Origin: Pseudomonadota bacterium
Lineage (GTDB): Bacteria; Pseudomonadota; Alphaproteobacteria; UBA828
NCBI GenBank assembly: GCA_027624955.1
Contig: JAQBTG010000015.1
Coordinates: 19,122 to 83,121, forward strand
Direction of reading: 5' to 3'
Length of the DNA: 64,000 bases
Under the pieces are notes generated by a model. That model ran no database searches. It saw only the letters and a list, made by a program, of their open reading frames with translations, and was not told where the DNA came from. The translations under genes were made by a program, and so were the position numbers. Positions within the stretch are counted from its first letter, which is position 1, and every line of letters starts with the position of its first letter. Shown one piece after another: positions 25,446 through 33,222 of this stretch.

Positions 25446-26243
25446 GTGCTGGGATTTGTTCTGACCGGCGCCGTGCGCTTGGCGAATGGACGAACGCGCG
25501 GGCCAAATGTAGCCGGCGCCGCTGTCGCGTTGAGTGTCGCCGCCGTCTATTTCCTCATCATCGGCGTTCCGCCGCACCCGCCAATGAGCGGGTTGGACAA
25601 GCTGGTCTATGGCATCGCGGGCGGCGTAGCGCTGGGGTTTTGCCTCGACTTTCTGCGTTTTCCACCCTTCATCCGATGGCTGCTGTTCCCCGTCGGCGGT
25701 GCGGCGCTGCTCTATTGGCTTGAGCTTCCAGGCGTCGAGACTGCCAGCACCATGGCTTTGATAGGTCTCGGCGCAATGTGGCTGGCGAGCATTGCCGCAT
25801 TATGGCGCTTAGAAGCGGAACGCGAGGCCGGGCTCAACCCCACGGCAATGCTGATGGTCGCGGCGCTCGGCCTGGCGGCGGTGACGATGCTCGGAGGCGC
25901 GATAGAGATCGCCCATCTGGCGGTCGCCCTGGCGACGGCACTGTTCGGGTTCTCACTATGGAACTGGCCGACCAATGTCTTCCCGTACGGCGCAGCGCTT
26001 TTGATGGGCGCCGGCGGGACGCTGTTCCTGCTCGCCTGGATCGCGGCGCTGCACTATGCAACCGTTAGCCTGCCGGCATTGGCGATCCTGTTGCTGGTCT
26101 TTTTCGCCGATATTGCGGCCCGGCATATGCAACTCGGCGATTCCCGCGCCGCCCGCGCAGCGACGCCCATCGTATTGGCGGCGGTGTGCTGCGTGCCAGC
26201 GCTGGGCGCGGTCGCTTTAGCCTATTTTTTGGCTGCGTTGTGA
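25446..26243 (+). CDS. Multi-spanning membrane protein of unknown function
   Basis: The protein of about 265 residues is very hydrophobic with 7-8 predicted membrane helices (for example VALSVAAVYFLIIGVPPHPP and AAVCCVPALGAVALAYFLAA at the end). I do not recognise a family. GTG at 25446 is the first accepted start, but the same frame is open upstream to about 25390 (EIGFFDQAAVQSALIPAV) and would complete the first membrane helix. A GGGAGG ribosome-like site sits at 25379-25385 with only ATC or ATA codons behind it. So the real start may be non-canonical or damaged. It is divergent from fdhD and convergent with the hydrolase gene. Confidence 0.65.
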   Translation: MLGFVLTGAVRLANGRTRGPNVAGAAVALSVAAVYFLIIGVPPHPPMSGLDKLVYGIAGGVALGFCLDFLRFPPFIRWLLFPVGGAALLYWLELPGVETASTMALIGLGAMWLASIAALWRLEAEREAGLNPTAMLMVAALGLAAVTMLGGAIEIAHLAVALATALFGFSLWNWPTNVFPYGAALLMGAGGTLFLLAWIAALHYATVSLPALAILLLVFFADIAARHMQLGDSRAARAATPIVLAAVCCVPALGAVALAYFLAAL

Positions 26244-26244
26244 T

Positions 26245-27114
26245 TTACACGCGCAGAAAATAAAATAGCGCACGAGTCACTTCTTCGGGCATTTCCTCAG
26301 GTAAGAAATGACCGCCATCAAGCAATCCCCCGGTAACGCTTTCGGCCCGAGTGCGCCAGACCTCAGCCACGTCATACCATTTGTTGAGACGGTTGCCCCA
26401 TAGCACCATGGTTGGGCAGGCGATCTTCTGCGTGAGATCGGCGGCATCATGTTCTAAGTCGATCGTCGCGCCGGCGCGGTAATCCTCACAACTGCCATGG
26501 ATGACCGCCGGGTCAGCGAAGCAACGTTCATACTCTGCCAGCGCCTCGGAGGAAAAATAATCCAGCCTGCCGCCGCCCCAGCTTTTCAAACACCAGTGCA
26601 GATAAAACAGCGGATCGCCGCCGATCAGGCGTTCCGGCAGATCGAACGGCTGGGCCAGGAAAAACCAATGGTAATAGCCCATCGCCTTTTCCATATTGGT
26701 CTCGATGAAGGCGGTGTAGGTCGGCACGATGTCTATCAGCGCCAAGCGCTGCACTCTCTCGGGATAATCCAGAGCGAGGCGATGGGCAACGCGCGCGCCG
26801 CGATCATGACCGACCAGCGCGAACTTTTCGAACCCGAGCGCCGCCATCACCGCGACTTGATCCGCGGCACTTGCGCGCTTGCTGTAGCCAGCATGATCGG
26901 CGCCGGCTTCCGGCTTAGCGCTGTCGCCATAGCCGCGCAAATCCGGCGCGATGACGGTGAAATGCTGCGCCAATATGGGCGCAACTTCATGCCACATGAC
27001 GTGACTTTGTGGATAGCCGTGCAGCAGCAATACCGGTGGTCCGGAACCGCCGCGCACGAGATTAATCTCGACACCCGCAGCATCGACAGTTTCCCGTTCG
27101 AACTTTCGAAACAT
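26245..27114 (-). CDS. Alpha/beta hydrolase, fluoroacetate/haloacetate dehalogenase type
   Basis: Fluoroacetate dehalogenase hydrolyses a C-F bond through an Asp nucleophile. The 289-residue protein has HGYPQS (oxyanion hole), the nucleophile elbow ALVGHDRGARVAHRLALD, then ALIDIVPT, YYHWFFLAQP and GGHFLPEE. Mapping onto the characterised Rhodopseudomonas enzyme gives Asp104/His269/Asp128 (triad), Arg105 and Arg108 (carboxylate), and His149, Trp150 and Tyr212 (halide pocket): all eight are kept. Without the triple halide pocket it would be called an epoxide hydrolase. Substrate remains an inference. No transporter or regulator sits next to it. Confidence 0.82.
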   Translation of the reverse strand: MFRKFERETVDAAGVEINLVRGGSGPPVLLLHGYPQSHVMWHEVAPILAQHFTVIAPDLRGYGDSAKPEAGADHAGYSKRASAADQVAVMAALGFEKFALVGHDRGARVAHRLALDYPERVQRLALIDIVPTYTAFIETNMEKAMGYYHWFFLAQPFDLPERLIGGDPLFYLHWCLKSWGGGRLDYFSSEALAEYERCFADPAVIHGSCEDYRAGATIDLEHDAADLTQKIACPTMVLWGNRLNKWYDVAEVWRTRAESVTGGLLDGGHFLPEEMPEEVTRALFYFLRV

Positions 27115-27238
27115 CCGGCTCTCCGTAGAATTCCGCAGCGATCATGGGTGGCGCCGGGGCGGTGCACAAGAACCTTGCATCGCATTTGGATATCGCGCCA
27201 GCAAACCGTTATGCTGTGGTGGAAAAGGAGATCAATAA

Positions 27239-27619
27239 ATGGCCAGAGCGCGGATGCGCAATCACTTCATCGCCGCCACTATCGGTTCGGCCGTCGAAGC
27301 GCCCGACATCGTCATTCCGGCGTTTACCTGCGATGCGGCGCGACTTTACGCCACCCTACGCGAATATGCGCTGACCGAGCCGCGCACCAAACTCCAATCG
27401 GAATCGCCCAACGAAAATCATATGAGCTTCGTCCAGCGGACCGCCTATTGGCATTTTCCCGATGATGTGGTGGCCGAGATCACGGCTTTGAAGAACGGCG
27501 GCGCGGCGCTCATGCTGTCGAGTAAGGCGCGCTACGGCATGGAGGATTTCGGCGTCAACCAACGACGGGTCAAACGCTGGATCGCGGCGCTTGAGGCACG
27601 CCTAACGAAGGAAACTTAA
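27239..27619 (+). CDS. DUF1499 family protein
   Basis: The 126-residue protein ends in a DUF1499-type segment: FVQRTAYWHFPDDVVAEITA, then LSSKARYGMEDFGVNQRRVK. DUF1499 proteins normally carry a Cys-containing CVSS-like motif before this region, which is not seen here. No signal peptide is apparent. It is divergent from the dehalogenase-like gene and overlaps the convergent MBL-fold gene by four bases. Function unknown. Confidence 0.7.
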   Translation: MARARMRNHFIAATIGSAVEAPDIVIPAFTCDAARLYATLREYALTEPRTKLQSESPNENHMSFVQRTAYWHFPDDVVAEITALKNGGAALMLSSKARYGMEDFGVNQRRVKRWIAALEARLTKET

Positions 27620-28488
27620 AGCCGGGCGACCTGTCCTTCGAAGGCAACAAACGAGCCCGGAAGGCGTTCATCCAATTCCGCCTGCACCTTTTGCAATTCA
27701 TCGTCGAAATGATCCGGATGGTGCTGGAAGGCGACCATGCGCTTAGCGCCCGCCGCCTTGCACAGGCGCAAGCCCTCTTGCCAAGTAGAATGGCCGCGTA
27801 GCCCGCCATTGGCGATTTCTTCATCGTAATAATAGGAATCGTAAATTACGAGGTCGCAGGCTTCGATCAGCGCCAGGACGGTTTCGTCCGGCTGGTCCGT
27901 CAGATGGCCCGTGTTGCTGACATAGCCCAGCGCCTTGCCGCCATATTCGACGCGGTAACCGGTAGCGCCACTGGGATTGTTGAGCGCCGCCGTCCGGACG
28001 CGGATGCCGTCCCGCGGCTCGAACGCGTCACCAGCGACAAAATCGCCCCATGCCTTGAGGCCGCCAATAAAACTGAGCGGAATAGGGAACAGCGGCGACG
28101 TCATGAGGTCGTTAAGATTTTGCTCGATACTGCCGCCTGGGCCGAGATGCCCGGCCCAGACCTTGAAATCATTGGCTGGGTTATAGCCGGCGCCGAAAAA
28201 CGGCAGACCACAAGCATGATCGAAGCGGCTGACGGAGAAGAATATATCGGCGTGGATCGGCCGCGATTGATCGAGCGCAAGGCCAAACGGCCGAATGCCG
28301 GTGCCGGCGTCAAGGATGATCAAATGATTGCCGCAATGCACCTCGATACAGGGTGTATTGCCGCCAAACCGCATGGTTTGCGCATTGGTGGTTGGGATTC
28401 CACCGCGTACACCCCAAAAGCGAAGGTCGAACTCGCCATCGACTCTTCCATTGCTTGCACCTGTGCCGGCGCTCGCGTCTCCTGCCAT
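27616..28488 (-). CDS. MBL-fold metallo-hydrolase with a degenerate metal motif
   Basis: The ATG at 28488 (MAGDASAGTGASNGR) gives 290 residues. The fold is recognised from FDLRFWGVRGGIPTTNAQTM, RFGGNTPCIEV, LIILDAGTGIRPFG, LGYVSNTGHLTD and the final FQHHPDHFDDELQKV. The normal THxHxDH metal loop before GLPFF reads FFSVSRFDHACGLPFF here. Ser and Arg replace the first two histidines, while the DH pair remains. Such proteins relate to PhnP and cyclic-phosphodiesterase-type hydrolases. Loss of two ligands may mean one metal or no hydrolase activity. It follows the glutathione transferase gene on the same strand. Confidence 0.8.
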   Translation of the reverse strand: MAGDASAGTGASNGRVDGEFDLRFWGVRGGIPTTNAQTMRFGGNTPCIEVHCGNHLIILDAGTGIRPFGLALDQSRPIHADIFFSVSRFDHACGLPFFGAGYNPANDFKVWAGHLGPGGSIEQNLNDLMTSPLFPIPLSFIGGLKAWGDFVAGDAFEPRDGIRVRTAALNNPSGATGYRVEYGGKALGYVSNTGHLTDQPDETVLALIEACDLVIYDSYYYDEEIANGGLRGHSTWQEGLRLCKAAGAKRMVAFQHHPDHFDDELQKVQAELDERLPGSFVAFEGQVARL

Positions 28489-28528
28489 TTTTTCTCTGTT
28501 TACCCCCTCGTAAACAAATCCAAACGAG

Positions 28529-29236
28529 CTAAGCCGCCTGTCCTTCGACCGCGCCGTCCGACGCGGCAAACCCATCGAACAAGCCGAGCATGCGCTCGTA
28601 CCAATTATATATGGGGTCGTCTTCGGCAAGTAAAACCAGTGAGCAGCATGAAATCAGCCATTTGAACGATCCGAAGAGGATGTAATCGGCATAGAGCGGC
28701 TCCGGACCGGCCAGATAGGGCATTTCTTCGAGCGCCAGCCGGGCCGGCTGTAACACCGCACGAAAGGCGGCAATCCGGCCTTCGCTGGTATCGGTAAATT
28801 CCTCCAAACTCATACCGATGCGCTTCTCGCGCGAGGTGCGGAAATAGGCCTGATCCGCCTCGACGATCGCGTTGTCGTGAATGTTGCTGAGAACCAAGCG
28901 GGCGATGATCGGATGCACAGCGCCAGCGACCCAGCCATCGATAAAGCGCGCACCGGCACGTCCGGCCGCACCGCCGAACAGGCTTGGCTGATCGCCATAG
29001 GCGTCTTCCAAATAACAAGCGATCGTCCAGGAATCATGGACGACCCGCCCGTCATCCTCGCGAAGCACCGGCACCAGGTCCTGACCGCTGAAGGCAATTT
29101 TTTCTTTCTGCCCGAATTGCACCGGGATGAAATCCGCTTCCAGGCGCTTATGCCAAAGCGCCATGCGCGCGCGCCAACAAAATGGGCTAAACCGTTTGTC
29201 GTCCCGTCCCTGTAACTCGTATAGCTCGCGTGCCAT
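28529..29236 (-). CDS. Glutathione S-transferase, LigE (beta-etherase)-like
   Basis: The 235-residue protein has a thioredoxin-like N-terminal domain (LYELQGRDDKRFSPFCWRAR then LVPVLREDDGRVVHDSWTIA, CYLEDAYGDQPSLF) and an all-helical C-terminal domain. The arrangement, especially the FSPFCWRARMAL, DSWxIAxYLE and EDDPIYNWYERMLGLFDGF blocks, resembles the Sphingobium beta-etherase LigE, which cleaves lignin beta-aryl ethers with glutathione. The substrate cannot be deduced from the sequence, and many LigE-like GSTs are uncharacterised. It is divergent from the MDR oxidoreductase gene. Confidence 0.83.
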   Translation of the reverse strand: MARELYELQGRDDKRFSPFCWRARMALWHKRLEADFIPVQFGQKEKIAFSGQDLVPVLREDDGRVVHDSWTIACYLEDAYGDQPSLFGGAAGRAGARFIDGWVAGAVHPIIARLVLSNIHDNAIVEADQAYFRTSREKRIGMSLEEFTDTSEGRIAAFRAVLQPARLALEEMPYLAGPEPLYADYILFGSFKWLISCCSLVLLAEDDPIYNWYERMLGLFDGFAASDGAVEGQAA

Positions 29237-29315
29237 TGCTTCCTCCCGGCTTTCTTGTCGTCCGCTGGTGACTATAATCCACCAGTAACAAATTGAAAAT
29301 CTCGGGAGATAAAAC

Positions 29316-30332
29316 GTGAAAGCGATCGCTCATCAAGGAGAAGGTCTCGACGGCGCCAGATATTGCGATATGGAATTACCGGATGTCGGCCCCGACAAGG
29401 TGTGCATCAAGCTCAAAGCGGCGGCGCTGAATCACCGCGATATTTGGACCTGCATGCGTGCTGGGCCGAGCGGGCCGTTGGTCATTCTGGGTTCGGACGG
29501 CGCCGGTATTGTCGAGCGCGTCGGCGCCGATGTGACGGACCTCTCCCCCGGCGATGAAGTTGTCGTCAACTCAAGCCAGGACTGGGCCAGCCGCGACGAG
29601 GTGCCGCTCGGTGAATATGGCGTCGGCTACAAGATTCTCGGCTTTCCGGATCACGGAACCTTCGCCGAACAAATCGTCATCGGCCGTCATCAGGTCGAGC
29701 CCAAACCGGCTCACCTCGACTGGCGCGAGGCCGCCGCACTCTGCCTGGTCGGCATTACGACCTACCGAGCACTCTTTACCGAGGGCCGGCTCAAAGCGGG
29801 CCAGACCGTCGCCATTCCCGGCATCGGCGGTGGTGCTGCGACCCAGGCACTGCTCTACGCCAAAGCGGCAGGCGCGCGGACCGTCGTCACATCGCGCAGC
29901 GCCGACAAGTTAGAGCGGGCGCGTAAACTCGGCGCGGATTTGGCCGTTCCGAGCGACGGCGATTGGGGCCAGGCGGTGCGTGATTTTACCGACGGACGCG
30001 GCGCCGATATCGTTATCGAGACCGTTGGCGAAGCGACTTGGAAGAATTCGATGGCGGCGCTTGCCAATGGCGGCCGCATGGTGGTGTTTGGCGCCACCGG
30101 CGGCGCCTTGGTCGAGATCGACCTCGCCAGCCTTTTCCTGCACTGGCAAAGCATCATTGGCACCACCATGGGCAGCCGCGAAGAATTCCAGGACATGCTG
30201 GCGTTTACCGAAAAGCATCAAATCCATCCGGTCATCGACCGCGCTTTTCCTCTTGCGGACGGCGTCGAAGCGATGCGCTATCTCGACGGCGCGAGCCAGA
30301 TGGGCAATGTGGTCTTAGATATCCCGTCGTGA
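29316..30332 (+). CDS. MDR-family NAD(P)-dependent oxidoreductase (quinone oxidoreductase/zinc-binding-dehydrogenase superfamily)
   Basis: The 338-residue protein has a GroES-like N-terminal domain (LKAAALNHRDIWTCMRAGPS, GSDGAGIVERVGADV) and a Rossmann domain. The glycine motif is AIPGIGGGAATQALLYA and the middle part TDGRGADIVIETVGE. No structural-zinc cysteine cluster is present, so it is a zinc-free MDR reductase or quinone oxidoreductase. The second cofactor loop is SRSADKLERARKLGAD. Substrate is unknown. It is divergent from the GST gene across 79 bases. Confidence 0.88.
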   Translation: MKAIAHQGEGLDGARYCDMELPDVGPDKVCIKLKAAALNHRDIWTCMRAGPSGPLVILGSDGAGIVERVGADVTDLSPGDEVVVNSSQDWASRDEVPLGEYGVGYKILGFPDHGTFAEQIVIGRHQVEPKPAHLDWREAAALCLVGITTYRALFTEGRLKAGQTVAIPGIGGGAATQALLYAKAAGARTVVTSRSADKLERARKLGADLAVPSDGDWGQAVRDFTDGRGADIVIETVGEATWKNSMAALANGGRMVVFGATGGALVEIDLASLFLHWQSIIGTTMGSREEFQDMLAFTEKHQIHPVIDRAFPLADGVEAMRYLDGASQMGNVVLDIPS

Positions 30333-30403
30333 AGCCTTATCGGGACTACGGTATCGGCAGCATGTTGTTGCCTGCGCCGCTCGCGCCCTTTGGCCGGCCA
30401 AAT

Positions 30404-31516
30404 TCACGGGTGGAAACGCGATATATCAAACGCGTCGATGGCGGTTTTTGTGTCGCCATCAAGCGCTAATTCGGCCACTACCGCGCCGACGCCGGGGCCG
30501 AGGCAAAATCCGTGGCCGCTAAAGCCGAAGGCATGGATCACGCCGGGTGTCGTCGCGCTCGGGCCAAGCACCGGCAACTGGTCTGGCGTGCAGCCTTCGA
30601 CGCCGCTCCACAAGCGAATGATATTGATATCCGCCATGCGCGGAATCACTTTGGCGGTGCGCTGCAAGGTGCCGAGCGCTTCTTCCGCCATGGCGTGGCC
30701 GAAGCCCTCGTCAAGATCGGCGGTGCCGCTGCGCCCGCCGAAGATAATGTTGCCGCGTGGAATTTGCCGCACATAGACATCGCCGCCAACGACACCGAGC
30801 GCCGGCTCGATAAAATAAGGTACCGGCTCAGTCACCACCATCTGTGGCATCATCGGCCATAATTCCACGGCTTCGCCGAGCCAACCAGCGACCCGGGCAC
30901 CCCAGGCGCCGGCCGCATTGATCACTTGGCGGGCGCGCACTTCGAGGCCAGTTTCGCTGCGGATGAGAAATCCATCGCCGTCTTTTTCTAGTGCTGCCAC
31001 CGGCTCATATTCGCGAATGTCCGCGCCGGCAGCGCGGGCAGCACGGGCAAAAGAGGGGCCGAGCAGGCGCGGATTGGCTTGGCCGTCGCTGGGGCACCAG
31101 GCAGCGCCGACCGCCGCTTCACCGAACCATGGGTAGCGCGCGATCAGCGCGTTGCGGCTAATCATCTCGACGGCACAGCCGTATTCCGCCTGGCCTTCGG
31201 CATGAGCCGCCATGGCGGCCATGTCGTCGTCGTTGCGCGCCACCTTGAGATGGCCAGTGGCACTATATTCGCAATCGTTGCCGACGAGCTCCGGCAGGCG
31301 GTGCCAGATCTCAATGGCGCGCGCCGCCAGCTCAAGCTCAGCCAAAGCGCGGCCATTGCGCCTGACACCGCCAAAGTTCACACCGCTTGCCGCGGCGCCG
31401 GCTTGGCGCTTTTCCAGCAACACCACCGGCACGCCGCGCAGCGCTATATGGAGGGCGGTGGAGCAGCCGGCGATACCACCGCCGATAACGGCGATTTCCG
31501 TCTCGATGCGGCTCAT
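30404..31516 (-). CDS. DAO-family FAD oxidoreductase, beta subunit of an HcnABC/hydroxyproline dehydrogenase-like complex
   Basis: The 370-residue protein begins with an FAD-binding motif (EIAVIGGGIAGCSTALHIAL) and ends with a second FAD-contact segment (HAFGFSGHGFCLGPGVGAVV), typical for DAO-type amine dehydrogenases such as HcnC, octopine oxidase B and D-hydroxyproline dehydrogenase beta. It overlaps the alpha-subunit gene by four bases and is the last gene of a five-gene run with dadA and hpnB. It probably oxidises a C-N bond of a glycine- or imino-acid-like substrate, passing electrons to the partner flavoprotein (inference). Confidence 0.87.
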   Translation of the reverse strand: MSRIETEIAVIGGGIAGCSTALHIALRGVPVVLLEKRQAGAAASGVNFGGVRRNGRALAELELAARAIEIWHRLPELVGNDCEYSATGHLKVARNDDDMAAMAAHAEGQAEYGCAVEMISRNALIARYPWFGEAAVGAAWCPSDGQANPRLLGPSFARAARAAGADIREYEPVAALEKDGDGFLIRSETGLEVRARQVINAAGAWGARVAGWLGEAVELWPMMPQMVVTEPVPYFIEPALGVVGGDVYVRQIPRGNIIFGGRSGTADLDEGFGHAMAEEALGTLQRTAKVIPRMADINIIRLWSGVEGCTPDQLPVLGPSATTPGVIHAFGFSGHGFCLGPGVGAVVAELALDGDTKTAIDAFDISRFHP

Positions 31517-32913
31517 ATCGACGCCGCCCGTTCGGGATCGTCCTCAGCTGCTGCGCCGCCGATGCCTATATGCAGTGGCTTGATCGGCGCCTGACCGCGC
31601 AGGCGGCCTACTTCAGCCAAGCCCACGCCTTTCCGATGCGCCAGTATTTCCGCCGCCGCGATGCCGCACATGCGGCCCTGACAGCGCCCCATGCCAAGCC
31701 GGGTATAGGCTTTGGCACGGTTGATTTCATCCGGTTTGAGGGATTGGCTTTGGCGGATATCGCCCGCTGTTACTCCCTCGCAGCGGCAAACAATGGTGTC
31801 GTCCGCCAGCGCCGCCGCCAATCCCGCCGGATAGGGCAGCGCGCGCTCGAGGGCGATGCGAAAGCGCATCAAACGCCTGAGCCGGGTCTTGAGATATTCA
31901 CGCCGCCCGGCATGTGCCGCCAAGCCACGATCGGCGAGCAGCGCCAGCGCCGCTAGCTCACCGCGATATTCTGCCGCGTCCGCGCCCATCACCCCGGCAC
32001 CGTCGCCGGCCAGATATACGGCTTCGGCGCTCGAGCGCCCTTCGGCGTCACATTCCGGCAGCCATTGCCGCGCCGCGGCATCGAAGCGCATGTCGCAGCC
32101 CGCGAGTTCGGCTAACTGGCATTCCGGTTTAACGCCCCAGCCAAAAGCCATGGCGTCGCAGTCGATGCGCCGCTCACGCCCCTTGGCGTCATGGAAACGC
32201 AGACCGCTAACGCGGTCCTCGCCATCGACCGCGACTGGCCGAATACCGCGTTTGAGCGGAATGCCCTTGAAACGCAGCCAGTTTTGATACCACAGGCCCT
32301 TGGCCAATGTCGTACCACCGGCCAGCAGGCCAGGGATGACCGGCAGTGCATCACGGAGCCGCGCCGTATCGAGCACGGCGGCCACCTTCGCGCCGGCATG
32401 GGCATATTGATAGGCGACGAGATAAAGCAGCGGGCCGCTGCCCATGAACGCCACCCGCGTGCCGATGGCGCAGCCCTGTGCCTTGAGGGCGATTTGCGCG
32501 CCGCCCAGGGTGAAGGCGCCAGGCAGCGTCCAGCCCGGAATCGGGAGGATGCGGTCTACTCCGCCGGTGCATAGCAGCAGCGCGGCGAACGGAATGCGCG
32601 TCACCCCGTTGGGGCCGATCGTGAATGCCACATTATTCTCGATCGACCACACGCTAGTCTCAGGGCGATAATCAACACGTTCGCGCAGCGCGTCGAAAGT
32701 GGCGTGGAGGGCTTCGGCCTTGGCTGCTTCGAAGCCGTATCTGAGCTTGGCGCTGCGGCGGAATCCGGGCGGCTGGCGGCGGTAGACTTGCCCGCCGCTG
32801 GCCGGAGCGTCATCGACGACGATGGGCCGGAGGCCCTGCCTGACCAAGATCTCGGCGGCCCGGGTCCCTGCCGGGCCGGCGCCAATGATGAGGATGTTTT
32901 CGGTGCTGCTCAT
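31513..32913 (-). CDS. NAD/FAD-binding oxidoreductase with [2Fe-2S] domain, alpha subunit of the HcnABC-like complex
   Basis: The 466-residue protein has a Rossmann FAD motif (NILIIGAGPAGTRAAEILVR), the family signature DDAPASGGQVYRRQPPGF and an NAD-type second fold (AFMGSGPLLYLVAYQYAHAG). A C-terminal BFD-like [2Fe-2S] domain has cysteines in VCRCEGVTAGDIRQ and GRCQGRMC. This architecture equals HcnB, OoxA and D-hydroxyproline dehydrogenase alpha. It overlaps both partner genes by four bases, strongly supporting a single complex with the small ferredoxin-like subunit and the DAO subunit. Confidence 0.9.
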   Translation of the reverse strand: MSSTENILIIGAGPAGTRAAEILVRQGLRPIVVDDAPASGGQVYRRQPPGFRRSAKLRYGFEAAKAEALHATFDALRERVDYRPETSVWSIENNVAFTIGPNGVTRIPFAALLLCTGGVDRILPIPGWTLPGAFTLGGAQIALKAQGCAIGTRVAFMGSGPLLYLVAYQYAHAGAKVAAVLDTARLRDALPVIPGLLAGGTTLAKGLWYQNWLRFKGIPLKRGIRPVAVDGEDRVSGLRFHDAKGRERRIDCDAMAFGWGVKPECQLAELAGCDMRFDAAARQWLPECDAEGRSSAEAVYLAGDGAGVMGADAAEYRGELAALALLADRGLAAHAGRREYLKTRLRRLMRFRIALERALPYPAGLAAALADDTIVCRCEGVTAGDIRQSQSLKPDEINRAKAYTRLGMGRCQGRMCGIAAAEILAHRKGVGLAEVGRLRGQAPIKPLHIGIGGAAAEDDPERAASI

Positions 32914-33212
32914 TCAGCGCTACCGGTTTTCAGGCGCAAGCCCTGGCGCACATAATTCGTGCAGGCGCGCACCGAACCACCGGCCTCCAATTGCACCCAA
33001 CAATCCTGACACGCGCCCATGAGACAGAACCCAGCTCGCCCGCCAGCGCCGAACTCGAAATCGCGCACCTGCCCGCCAGCCAGCAATAGTGCCGTCAACA
33101 GGGTATCGCCGGCCAATGCCGTCACCGGCGCGCCGTCAACATGGATGGTGATTTCCGGTCGTTCGGTCTCGCTCAGGCGGACGAATTGCCCGCGCCCAGA
33201 AATCTTGCTCAC
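32910..33212 (-). CDS. [2Fe-2S]-binding small subunit, gamma subunit of the HcnABC-like complex
   Basis: This is a ferredoxin-like subunit of the HcnA/OoxX type. It has ITIHVDGAPVTALAGDTLLT, then GFCLMGACQDCWVQLE with three of the cluster cysteines and VRACTNYVRQGLRL with the fourth. I choose the GTG at 33212 (100 residues) because it lies just after the hpnB stop; a frame reaching 33284 would overlap hpnB by 62 bases and adds unrelated sequence. It overlaps the alpha-subunit gene by four bases. Confidence 0.85.
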   Translation of the reverse strand: MSKISGRGQFVRLSETERPEITIHVDGAPVTALAGDTLLTALLLAGGQVRDFEFGAGGRAGFCLMGACQDCWVQLEAGGSVRACTNYVRQGLRLKTGSAE

Positions 33213-33222
33213 AATCGCGTTC

